The position numbers and the translations under genes are program-made. A stretch of DNA of 64,000 bases from CANLBN01 sp965230205 (GTDB taxonomy: Bacteria; Pseudomonadota; Gammaproteobacteria; Pseudomonadales; Cellvibrionaceae), in assembly GCA_965230205.1 (NCBI GenBank), contig OZ245996.1, positions 558,001-622,000 of the forward strand. The letters run 5' to 3'. The notes under the pieces were generated by a model that saw nothing but the letters and a program-made list of their open reading frames with translations, searched no databases and was not told the origin of the DNA. Shown piece by piece: positions 1-7,814 of the stretch. Positions within the stretch are counted from its first letter, which is position 1; each line of letters starts with the position of its first letter.

Positions 1-967
1 GGCGACTTAACTCTACAACCTTTCTGTCAGAGATACTTTTAGCTTCAACAAGGCGCTGAATAATAGAATTATTTAAAATTGCCGGGATAGATAAAAGCTC
101 CCCAGTAGACAGGCTCTCGAAATCTCTAACCTGTTGATAAAGCGCTTCTGCCTGAGCTCTTTTTTGGCGAGCATCCACAAGGTCTTCCCTTAGCTGAGCC
201 AGTTCAGCCGCATCAAGTGTTCGCACACCCTGTACATCAACCAACTTTTCTCTTTCTCTATACTCTTGTAAACGCTCTTCTGATTCTTGTAGGTTTTGCC
301 GTAATTCACCTAGGCGTCCACTTAACCAAGATGTTGCCTTTTTTGCAACATCCAACCGCGCTTCCAAATAGCTCTCGATATAAACATCAGCCATGGCATT
401 AGCAACATCGGCAGCAAGGTCGGGGTCATGGGATTTAAAACCAATATTGACAATATGAGTTCCAAATAAAGGTTCGACAGATAAACTATTTCTAAAGTTA
501 TCAACAATATCTCTTCGAATTGCTACTTCAAGAGCCTCATCACTAACAGGAGCAGTCTCTTTTTTCGGGAGCGAGAAAAAGCTTTTCTTTTCTTCTTTCT
601 GCCTAGGGTCATATTCTGGGTGGCTAGTTAATTTTAGACGGTCGACAACTCGCTCAATTAACCCTCTGGACTGGATAATTTCATACTGTGTTGCATAGTA
701 CTCTCGATTTTGAGTATTAGTACCATAAACATCCTGAATTTCGACAATATTACTGCGGCCTGACTCAATCATAACAGTTGTGTCAGCTTGATATACTGAG
801 CGCATAGGCTTCACGAGCATGACAACAGTCGCTGTTACCACAAAGACAAACGCAGCAATTTTCCATTTATTATGAAGTAATAGCCGTAAATAATGCCCAA
901 AGTCTATATTTTCGGTATTTCCCGCTGCTTGTCCAGCGGCCGCAAAAGGATTATTCGACGTGTCCAT
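1..967 (-). CDS. Wzz/GumC-family exopolysaccharide chain-length protein, C-terminus beyond window
   Basis: The frame is open from an ATG at 967 to the left edge, giving 322 visible residues of a longer protein. A short cytoplasmic N-terminus is followed by a membrane helix at about residues 37-55 (KWKIAAFVFVVTATVVMLV), then a Wzz-like periplasmic domain, then a long charged heptad-rich stretch from about residue 190 that should form a coiled coil. This is the usual layout of GumC/EpsF-type co-polymerases, which set chain length and bridge to the export channel. Many relatives end in a BY-kinase domain; whether this one does cannot be seen. It lies about 60 bp downstream of the Wza-like gene on the same strand, so the two are probably co-transcribed. 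Family assignment is firm and the exact subtype is not. Confidence 0.85.
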   Translation of the reverse strand, partial: MDTSNNPFAAAGQAAGNTENIDFGHYLRLLLHNKWKIAAFVFVVTATVVMLVKPMRSVYQADTTVMIESGRSNIVEIQDVYGTNTQNREYYATQYEIIQSRGLIERVVDRLKLTSHPEYDPRQKEEKKSFFSLPKKETAPVSDEALEVAIRRDIVDNFRNSLSVEPLFGTHIVNIGFKSHDPDLAADVANAMADVYIESYLEARLDVAKKATSWLSGRLGELRQNLQESEERLQEYREREKLVDVQGVRTLDAAELAQLREDLVDARQKRAQAEALYQQVRDFESLSTGELLSIPAILNNSIIQRLVEAKSISDRKVVELSR

Positions 968-1028
968 TTAAAAACCTAAAAGTTTATCTCAAACTGCTAT
1001 AAATAAAATCGATAAGTAAAAGTGTGCT

Positions 1029-1682
1029 TTAAAAAAACCTTCTTGGCACCGTCACTACATCACCGGGCTTTAAGATGTAATCCAAACTCACTCTTTTGGG
1101 TTTACTATCAGCACTTCCTTCAGAAATAACCTGAACTCGACTTCGTGATGCGCGCTCAGTAAACCCACCGGCAAGCACTATCGCCTTACCAACAGATAAG
1201 CCAGGCTGAAAAGCAAAGTTACCGCCATTTGCAACTTCACCACCCACATAAATTTCTCTGTAAGTATCAACAGTCACACTCACTTTGGGGTTAACCAAAT
1301 AATCACCATCCAACCCTTCTGCAATCATGACTTGCACTTCTTCCAATGTCTTATTTAATACTTGCAGTTGACCTAGGTATGGGTAGGTAAACGTGCCCGA
1401 ATCGTTAAGCAGCACATCCAGGGTTAACTCGGCCTCACCAAATACTTCGATGTGTATTGAATCACCGGAGCCTAAACGATAACCTGACAATACTGGTGGC
1501 TGAATAGGCGCTGCCTGTTCAATAACATCCGTCACTTTTTCCTCTACAACTTCTGTCGCTACCTTCTCATCTGTAACCGGAGCTGTTTCGTCTTTAACCT
1601 GAGGGGAACCACAAGCTGACAGCAAAACTGCAAAAGCCAGCAGTAAACTTTGCAATATATATCTACTTTTCATAAACATCAT
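1029..1682 (-). CDS. Wza-like polysaccharide export lipoprotein
   Basis: This 217-residue protein has a type II signal peptide ending in LLSACGS, so Cys24 should be lipidated and the protein anchored to the outer membrane. A low-complexity acidic linker (about 27-60) precedes a Poly_export domain starting near YRLGSGDSI (about 67-145) and one SLBB-like domain (about 148-200, with YVGGEV and ALAGG-like turns). It is much shorter than Wza of group 1 capsules (about 380 residues) and matches the small one-SLBB exporters found beside GumC-type proteins. Met1, Met2 or Met4 could be the start; Met4 gives the most typical signal peptide. It sits between the beta-barrel gene upstream and the chain-length gene downstream on the same strand, forming an export triad. 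Confidence 0.88.
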   Translation of the reverse strand: MMFMKSRYILQSLLLAFAVLLSACGSPQVKDETAPVTDEKVATEVVEEKVTDVIEQAAPIQPPVLSGYRLGSGDSIHIEVFGEAELTLDVLLNDSGTFTYPYLGQLQVLNKTLEEVQVMIAEGLDGDYLVNPKVSVTVDTYREIYVGGEVANGGNFAFQPGLSVGKAIVLAGGFTERASRSRVQVISEGSADSKPKRVSLDYILKPGDVVTVPRRFF

Positions 1683-1742
1683 ATTATTTTACTTTTCCAA
1701 AAACCTTAAATAAATAGCTTATACTAGCTAGCCAACCTTATA

Positions 1743-2945
1743 TCAAAGCGTTAATAATAAGTTGAGACCATAGACATTCTGGTCATATTCAGCCGTTGTT
1801 GTAGATCCACGAACAAACTGCTGAGCAGAAAACCCTACCGTTGCCCAACGCCTAAATTGATAACTAATATTAAAACGGGCATTTTCATTGGTATCTCTAC
1901 GTGGATCCCCAGAATAGTCAATCGTTCCATCAACATAAGATAACTCTGTCTGGAATACATCGGTCCAGTTATGGGCCCAAGCTATTCCAAGCTCCCGACG
2001 AATGGTGAAAGCCCCATCACTTGTGGAAGATTCATCGATAAAGCGCGATGCCTGAAGCGATATTGAAGAGTAGCTATATATAGACCAATCAACAGTCACA
2101 TCCCAATAGCCACCTGAAAAATCTGAACTCATAGGAGATTCAAATTGTTTCTCCACTTGCCCAACACGAATACTGGTATCAAGGGCATCTGTCGGCTCCC
2201 AGTCAACATTAATTGCATATAACTGCTCACTACTATCCCGATCCGGGTCACGCAAGTATTCAATATCAGTATCGATATAAAGCAAGGTAAGGTGTAGGTC
2301 TTCGGAAACATTCCATATAAAGTCTACACCGGCACTGCTTTCATCACGATCAAAAACATCAGTTGTAGCAGGGTTCGTTGTATAACGGCGTTCGAACTCT
2401 CCACCATATACTTTCACACTAAAAGGAGCCTCTTCTGTACCTAGAGTATAGGCCACCTCATATTCAGTATCTTCAAATTCATCTAGATCTTGAGAGATAT
2501 TATCGATATCACTAGGAGCACCAGAGGGAGCATCACTACCACGGCGGTCATGAGATTCAGTATAGCCAGCATTCAATTCTATTCGGTGAAAACCAGCAAA
2601 AAGAGTTCCAACAGCAAGGTCAACCCGCTGATCCGTATAGTCTTCTGAACTCCTATCAGAAAATGTGGCATCTTCTAGTTGATATTCAATAGAGAAACCA
2701 CTGACACCATTATCAAACACAATATCAATAGCTGGAGTGACAGTTGTAATATCGGTACTAACAATATCAGCAGAGTTTTCAGATTGATAAAGATTATCGT
2801 CCTTCACGTAATCAAGACGCAAAGAAGGAGTTACATCAAAGGGACCAACTGGAACTCTTCTAGCACTCTGAGCCAGTACAGAGGTAGACATTACCGATAA
2901 TACAGAGAAAGCGACAATAATAATTTTATTTTTCATTGATTCCAT
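1743..2945 (-). CDS. Outer-membrane beta-barrel protein of the exopolysaccharide locus
   Basis: The protein has 400 residues. An N-terminal signal peptide (about 1-25, ending SVLAQ) is followed by alternating hydrophobic/polar strands rich in Tyr, Asp, Glu and Thr, with short acidic loops, typical of a large porin-like barrel. No recognisable enzymatic motif is present. Proteins of this kind often sit directly upstream of wza- and gumC-like genes in GumC-type exopolysaccharide loci, where they are thought to help secretion or anchoring of the polymer; that role is inferred from context. It is the first visible gene of the leftward operon, and the wza-like gene follows after 60 bp. Met4 is an alternative start that gives a tighter signal peptide. 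Confidence 0.75.
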   Translation of the reverse strand: MESMKNKIIIVAFSVLSVMSTSVLAQSARRVPVGPFDVTPSLRLDYVKDDNLYQSENSADIVSTDITTVTPAIDIVFDNGVSGFSIEYQLEDATFSDRSSEDYTDQRVDLAVGTLFAGFHRIELNAGYTESHDRRGSDAPSGAPSDIDNISQDLDEFEDTEYEVAYTLGTEEAPFSVKVYGGEFERRYTTNPATTDVFDRDESSAGVDFIWNVSEDLHLTLLYIDTDIEYLRDPDRDSSEQLYAINVDWEPTDALDTSIRVGQVEKQFESPMSSDFSGGYWDVTVDWSIYSYSSISLQASRFIDESSTSDGAFTIRRELGIAWAHNWTDVFQTELSYVDGTIDYSGDPRRDTNENARFNISYQFRRWATVGFSAQQFVRGSTTTAEYDQNVYGLNLLLTL

Positions 2946-3414
2946 CCAGCAACATAAAGTTCAGAGCCTTAGACACTCTGTCACAGCCATATGAGCTGTG
3001 AATTATACAACAGTTATAAGCTATGACATAGGTAGATTGCTATAGCTTCTTTAAATACCATTAAACTATCAACCACTTAGATGGTTATTGTATTACATTA
3101 TTGAGTTTTTTTAGAGTTATCCTGAAAAAACCTTGAAAATACTACTTATTACGTATGAATACCCTCTAAAAAACACGTAATAGGCAAAAATCAATAGCTA
3201 TAATAAACAGGCTAACGTAGCAAGAGTGTAAACTAGCCATTTTAAAATGGTAGGTAGTAGTCGCCTAGATTTAGTAAACAACTTGGTTTATCCTTTGCGC
3301 CCTATCCCTGAGGCGCGGTGTTGCCAGGCATGGTATCGGCAACAGCACACGTGAAGGCTACGCCTTATCATCTCAAAATCAGGCATTTTCTATTCGAACA
3401 CAAGGGCATTGGAA
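2946..3414. other. Divergent intergenic region with three inverted repeats
   Basis: This 469-bp gap separates the leftward export operon from the rightward acyltransferase-oxidoreductase pair. No gene is seen. It holds an 8-bp inverted repeat TATTACGT / ACGTAATA (3147-3154 and 3175-3182), a perfect 14-bp palindrome CCATTTTAAAATGG (3237-3250), and a GC-richer hairpin TGTTGCC / GGCAACA (3319-3325 and 3338-3344). A TATAAT hexamer lies at 3199-3204 but has no good -35 box. The left half is AT-rich and could carry promoters for both directions. Operator function is a guess from symmetry and position. Confidence 0.45.
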
Positions 3415-5442
3415 GTGGGTTACCGTTCAGATATAGACGGACTGCGGGCTGTAGCAGTTTGCATTGTTATCTTTTTTCACTTTGGAATACCTGGTTTCTC
3501 CGGTGGGTTTATAGGCGTAGATGTCTTTTTTGTACTTTCAGGATACCTTATTGGCTCAATTATCCTGAACCAACTCCAAAAAGACACCTTTAGCTTTGCT
3601 CGGTTCTATTTTCGTCGTATTCGTAGGCTTTTTCCCGTTTTTGTTGTTGTCATCGTCGCTACAACGATAGCCGCATACAATATAATGCTGCCTAACGACT
3701 TTAGGGAGTTTGGCCAAAGCGTTATTGCATCCAGCGTCTACCTTTCCAATATTTTGTTTTATATGGAGGCTGGCTATTTTGATACAGCCTCCCATCTTAA
3801 ACCCTTACTGCACACATGGTCATTATCGGTAGAAGAACAGTTTTATATTATTTTCCCTGTCTTAGCATGGCTTATTTACCGCTTGAAAAAGGCATGGTTA
3901 TTTTCAGCATTTTTAATCCTTACCATAGCCTCACTATTAGCCGCAGAGCTTTATCTGGACCAAAATACCAGTGCAGTATTTTATTTATATCCATTCCGAG
4001 CTTGGGAAATGTTTATTGGAGTATGTCTGGCAACTCAGTGGCTTCCAAAACTACAATCGCCCCGATTAGGGCTGGCATTGTCTATTGTTGGGCTAGCCAT
4101 GATCGTTATTCCTAGCATTTTGTATACTGGTAAAACGCCTTTCCCTGGTTTGACGGCATTCATTCCCTGCTTGGGCACTTGCCTTTTAATTTATAGTGGT
4201 AGTAGTCAACAGTCGTTTATACATCGCCTGTTAATGACAAATATTCCTGTTTTTCTTGGGAAAATCTCATACTCCCTCTACCTATGGCACTGGCCGGTCT
4301 ATGTCTTATATATGTACGATAAGACATCTGACGCTGGCGCTCTAGATATACTAAAAATGAGCTCCCTAACACTAGCCGCTGCATTCCTCTCTTGGAAATA
4401 TATCGAAACACCTTTTCGAGAAGGTCGCGCACCATTTTCACAAACAATATTCCCCGTATTTGCCGCAACAGCCTTATCATCTTTGGTCTTGATTGGTGCG
4501 GGTTATTACTTCCATAAAACCAACGGTGTACCCGAAAGGCTTGATGAACGAACGGCAAGTTTTGCTCGTGCGGCAAATGACTTATTTGGGGATTTAAGCA
4601 GCTGTGAAGAAGAGAATAACCAAACTCTCGCTAATATTAGTTATTGCACGATAGGTGACCCTTTTAACGCAGAGAGCTACACCTTGATATGGGGAGACTC
4701 ACATGGAGGAGCGTATAAGCGAGGTTACGAAGAGGCCATCAACAATAAAAGGCATTCCGCTTTACTTGCTTGGACAGGTGGCTGCCCACCCGTCTTTAAT
4801 GTTGATAAAGATGAATCGGTATCATCAAGAGTCATTGACCAGCAATGCGCCAAACGCAATCAAGCCATTAGAGAATTAATTGAAAATGATTCTAGAATTA
4901 ATGCCATTATCCTTATAGGTCGGTGGTCTTATTATCTTAATGGAGAAGGAGTTGGTGTAGACAGACACAATAAAATTTCCATTTGGCCAGAAAATGGCAA
5001 CCCAGATGATTCGCAACCTCAAGATGACTTTTTTGTAAAAGTATTCAATAACACAATAAGAGAATTACAAAACTCGAATCACAAGGTATTTGTAGTAGAG
5101 CAATCACCAGAATTTTCGCAATACCAAGCAAGAATAGTCGCTTTAGGACTAATGGGTGGAGATAAAGATATTACCAGCGCTTTTAACGATCTGACCTCTG
5201 AAGATTATGTAAATGTTAATAAACGTCAAAATAAAATACAACAAGCTTTAAAACAAGCTGATAATGATGGGGCAATCACACTTCTAAAAACACATGAATT
5301 TTTCTGTAAAGAAGAAAAATGCTCATTAATACTCGATGGTTCGCCAGCTTACTTTGATAACAATCACCTATCCTCTGCTGGCGCTGTAAGAATCAGCTCT
5401 ATGTTTGACCCCGTTATTCAATACTTAAACCGACTACCATAA
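3415..5442 (+). CDS. Membrane O-acyltransferase (acyltransferase-3 family) with C-terminal SGNH domain
   Basis: The protein has about 675 residues. The N-terminal half (1-365) is an acyltransferase-3 membrane domain: YRSDIDGLRAVAV at the start, a catalytic-type His in IFFHFG, GGFIGVDVFFVLSG, and HTWSLSVEEQFY near 133. The C-terminal half is a periplasmic SGNH hydrolase-like domain with GDSHG at 427-431 (Ser429) and the D648-x2-H651 pair. This two-domain OafA-type layout is known to move acyl groups across the inner membrane and place them on surface glycans such as O-antigen. The start chosen is GTG 3415, which has AAGGG 8 bp upstream; a TTG six bases earlier would sit only 2 bp from that box. 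The stop codon abuts the start of the GMC gene. The glycan target is unknown. Confidence 0.9.
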   Translation: MGYRSDIDGLRAVAVCIVIFFHFGIPGFSGGFIGVDVFFVLSGYLIGSIILNQLQKDTFSFARFYFRRIRRLFPVFVVVIVATTIAAYNIMLPNDFREFGQSVIASSVYLSNILFYMEAGYFDTASHLKPLLHTWSLSVEEQFYIIFPVLAWLIYRLKKAWLFSAFLILTIASLLAAELYLDQNTSAVFYLYPFRAWEMFIGVCLATQWLPKLQSPRLGLALSIVGLAMIVIPSILYTGKTPFPGLTAFIPCLGTCLLIYSGSSQQSFIHRLLMTNIPVFLGKISYSLYLWHWPVYVLYMYDKTSDAGALDILKMSSLTLAAAFLSWKYIETPFREGRAPFSQTIFPVFAATALSSLVLIGAGYYFHKTNGVPERLDERTASFARAANDLFGDLSSCEEENNQTLANISYCTIGDPFNAESYTLIWGDSHGGAYKRGYEEAINNKRHSALLAWTGGCPPVFNVDKDESVSSRVIDQQCAKRNQAIRELIENDSRINAIILIGRWSYYLNGEGVGVDRHNKISIWPENGNPDDSQPQDDFFVKVFNNTIRELQNSNHKVFVVEQSPEFSQYQARIVALGLMGGDKDITSAFNDLTSEDYVNVNKRQNKIQQALKQADNDGAITLLKTHEFFCKEEKCSLILDGSPAYFDNNHLSSAGAVRISSMFDPVIQYLNRLP

Positions 5443-7044
5443 ATGAACTTATTTGACTCTTTCACCATTGAACCCAAAGCAGCACTAGAACAAACATGGG
5501 ATGTCATTATCATTGGAAGTGGCATGGGAGGAGCAAGTGCAGCCTACCAACTGACAAAGCAAAATAAAAAAGTTCTGATTATAGAAAAAGGATTAACAAA
5601 TTTCAGTTTATTTAATGGCGTAGAAACAGAAGAATCCGCCCCTGAAGAACGCCTTAAAAGTGGCAAATGGCCAACAAAAGTTACAGCATGCATAGACAAT
5701 CAAAAATCAGAAATATGGGCTCCGCTGGGTTGTGGTGCCGGCGGCTCATCTTTGCTTTATGCCGCTGCGCTGCAACGCCTTCGCCCCGAAGACCTAAAAG
5801 AACAACCACTACCCGATGGTTCGACTATTAAGTGGCCATTTGATTACGAAGAATTAGATCCTTATTATCAACAGGCTGAGAAATTATTTTCTGTCTGCGG
5901 CACAACCGACCCACTTGAAAGTGGGAATCCATCTGCACTTCTCCCACCTCCCGCCATGTGTGAAGTCGATCAATATTTTTTCCAACAATTTCAAGCGGCA
6001 GGCTTACACCCTCATCGTTTACATGTAGGCATTAAATATGATAATCCTTGCGCTGAATGTGGTGGCCACATATGTCAAAAAAGCTGTAAACAAGACGCAA
6101 ACAATGCTTGCTTACAGCCTGCCTTGCAAACTGAAAATTTATCTCTTATAGAAGCTGCTGAAGTTATTAAATTAAATGCTGACTCTGACAAGGTTACAAG
6201 TGTCACTATCAAGTGCAATGATAATGAATATAAAATCACAGCAAATATTTTTGTTTTAGCCGCAGGCGCATACTTTTCACCTGTTATATTACAGAACTCA
6301 AAAAATAATTACTGGCCAGATGGCTTAGCCAATCAATCAGGTTTAGTAGGCAGGAATCTAATGTTTCATGCCAGTGATTTTATTGCTTTGTGGCCAAAGT
6401 ACAAACTTTCTCGTCAAGGACCTAAAAAGACGATTGCTTTACGTGATTACTATCGGTTCGATAATAAAAACCTAGGAGAATTTCAGTCGACAGGACTAGC
6501 TGCTGGTTATGGAAATATCGTCTATGCCTTACGTCTTATGTTCGATCAAAGCATGTTTAAAAAATTATCATTCCTTAGGCACTTTCTACGTTTCCCTGCT
6601 TATATAGCGGCTAAATTTTTAGGGGAAGCAACTATTTACACGACAATCGTTGAAGATTATCCGTATAAAGATAATAGAATTGTTGCAGATAAAAGCACGC
6701 CCTCGGGTATGCGCTTTGAATATCAGATTCACGATGAATTTAAGGAAAGAGTACTTTTTTTTAAACACATTATCCAAAAGAGACTATCAAACATTAGAAG
6801 CTTTCCCATGGCAACGGGGATAAATTTGAATTATGGGCACCCTTGTGGCACTTGCAAAGCAGGAGAGGACGCTAAAAATAGTGTAGTAGACAAAGATTGC
6901 AAGGCACACGGATTAAATAATCTGTACATTGCAGACGCATCATTTATGCCAACTAGCGGCGGCACAAACCCCAGCTTAACCATCGCCGCTAATGCTCTAA
7001 GAGTGGCAGACAAAATAAATCAAAAATTAGAAAATAATGATTAG
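5443..7044 (+). CDS. GMC-family FAD-dependent oxidoreductase with cysteine cluster
   Basis: The protein has 533 residues. A Rossmann FAD motif GSGMGG lies at 25-30 and an FAD-contacting ladder GCGAGGSSLLYAAALQR near 90-110. The C-terminal GMC signature has the catalytic-type His466 in GHPCGTC and Asn509 in GGTNPSLT. GMC enzymes oxidise alcohols, sugars or sterols using FAD. Residues 203-223 hold a cluster C-x2-C-x4-C-x3-C plus Cys223, reminiscent of the Cys-rich segment seen in some bacterial GMC dehydrogenases. No signal peptide is visible, so the enzyme is probably cytoplasmic. The ATG directly follows the stop of the acyltransferase with no gap, implying translational coupling. Its 3' end overlaps the facing SDR gene by 4 bp. 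The substrate cannot be read from sequence; a lipid- or sugar-linked alcohol of the glycan pathway is a guess. Confidence 0.88.
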   Translation: MNLFDSFTIEPKAALEQTWDVIIIGSGMGGASAAYQLTKQNKKVLIIEKGLTNFSLFNGVETEESAPEERLKSGKWPTKVTACIDNQKSEIWAPLGCGAGGSSLLYAAALQRLRPEDLKEQPLPDGSTIKWPFDYEELDPYYQQAEKLFSVCGTTDPLESGNPSALLPPPAMCEVDQYFFQQFQAAGLHPHRLHVGIKYDNPCAECGGHICQKSCKQDANNACLQPALQTENLSLIEAAEVIKLNADSDKVTSVTIKCNDNEYKITANIFVLAAGAYFSPVILQNSKNNYWPDGLANQSGLVGRNLMFHASDFIALWPKYKLSRQGPKKTIALRDYYRFDNKNLGEFQSTGLAAGYGNIVYALRLMFDQSMFKKLSFLRHFLRFPAYIAAKFLGEATIYTTIVEDYPYKDNRIVADKSTPSGMRFEYQIHDEFKERVLFFKHIIQKRLSNIRSFPMATGINLNYGHPCGTCKAGEDAKNSVVDKDCKAHGLNNLYIADASFMPTSGGTNPSLTIAANALRVADKINQKLENND

Positions 7045-7781
7045 CTATTTTTCCAAAAAAATAGTTTCCCTTTGATTTTTTGCTTTAAAGATTTAGGCGG
7101 AAGCCATTCTCTGTCACACTCAAAAATGCAATTTTTCTTTTCATTTTCCATTTTAGCAAGAGCGACACCCCAAGAAGCTGAAACAGATGGATCAATACCA
7201 GTATAGTCACTCATCTGCGTATTCAAATGCCCAGGGATCCATTCATGTATTTGGACATCAACATTTTTATCAGCCAGATCAATGGCTATCGACTTTGTCA
7301 GAGCATGAATAGCACCTTTACTCGCCGAATAAACAGCACTGTTTGCTATCGGTGCAATATCAGCCCAGCTCCCTAGGTTATATACTCTTCCAAACTGATT
7401 TTTTATCATGTGAGGTAATACAGCTTTACAGCAATTGGCTACACCCGCGACATTAATATTCAGCGCTTGAGAAAAGTTATCAGCTGTTTCATCAAGGAAA
7501 TTTATTTTTGGATAAACTGCAGCATTGTTAAAAAGATAATCGATTCGCCCAAACTTATCGATGATTGAAGTGATTACTGTTTCTAATTGATCGAAGTTGC
7601 TTGTGTCGGCTGTATAAAAAGAAAACATCTCTTCACCCACAATCTTTTGTGTTTCTTCTAAGGTTTGCAGAGAGCGCCCCAACCCCACAACGTGCGCCTG
7701 TTCTTTAGAAAAAGCAACAGATAACGCACGACCCAAACCACTACCAGCACCCGTGATAATAACAACTTTATCTTTTAACAC
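7041..7781 (-). CDS. Short-chain dehydrogenase/reductase (SDR)
   Basis: The protein has 246 residues, the usual length of classical SDRs. The nucleotide-binding motif TGAGSGLG occupies 10-17, NNAA lies at 85-88, the catalytic Ser is Ser138, and the YSASK motif gives Tyr151 and Lys155. It is therefore likely an active NAD(P)-dependent oxidoreductase of alcohols or ketones. The start is GTG at 7781, preceded by AAAGGG at good spacing. It lies 33 bp or so downstream of the GH-A-like gene on the same strand, so the two may be one transcription unit. Its stop TAA overlaps the stop TAG of the GMC gene within the four bases TTAG. Pairing with a GMC dehydrogenase and an O-acyltransferase suggests work on the same glycan or lipid precursor, which is inference. 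Confidence 0.9.
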   Translation of the reverse strand: MLKDKVVIITGAGSGLGRALSVAFSKEQAHVVGLGRSLQTLEETQKIVGEEMFSFYTADTSNFDQLETVITSIIDKFGRIDYLFNNAAVYPKINFLDETADNFSQALNINVAGVANCCKAVLPHMIKNQFGRVYNLGSWADIAPIANSAVYSASKGAIHALTKSIAIDLADKNVDVQIHEWIPGHLNTQMSDYTGIDPSVSASWGVALAKMENEKKNCIFECDREWLPPKSLKQKIKGKLFFWKNS

Positions 7782-7814
7782 TATACAACCCTTTTATCAT
7801 TAATAATTTTAATA

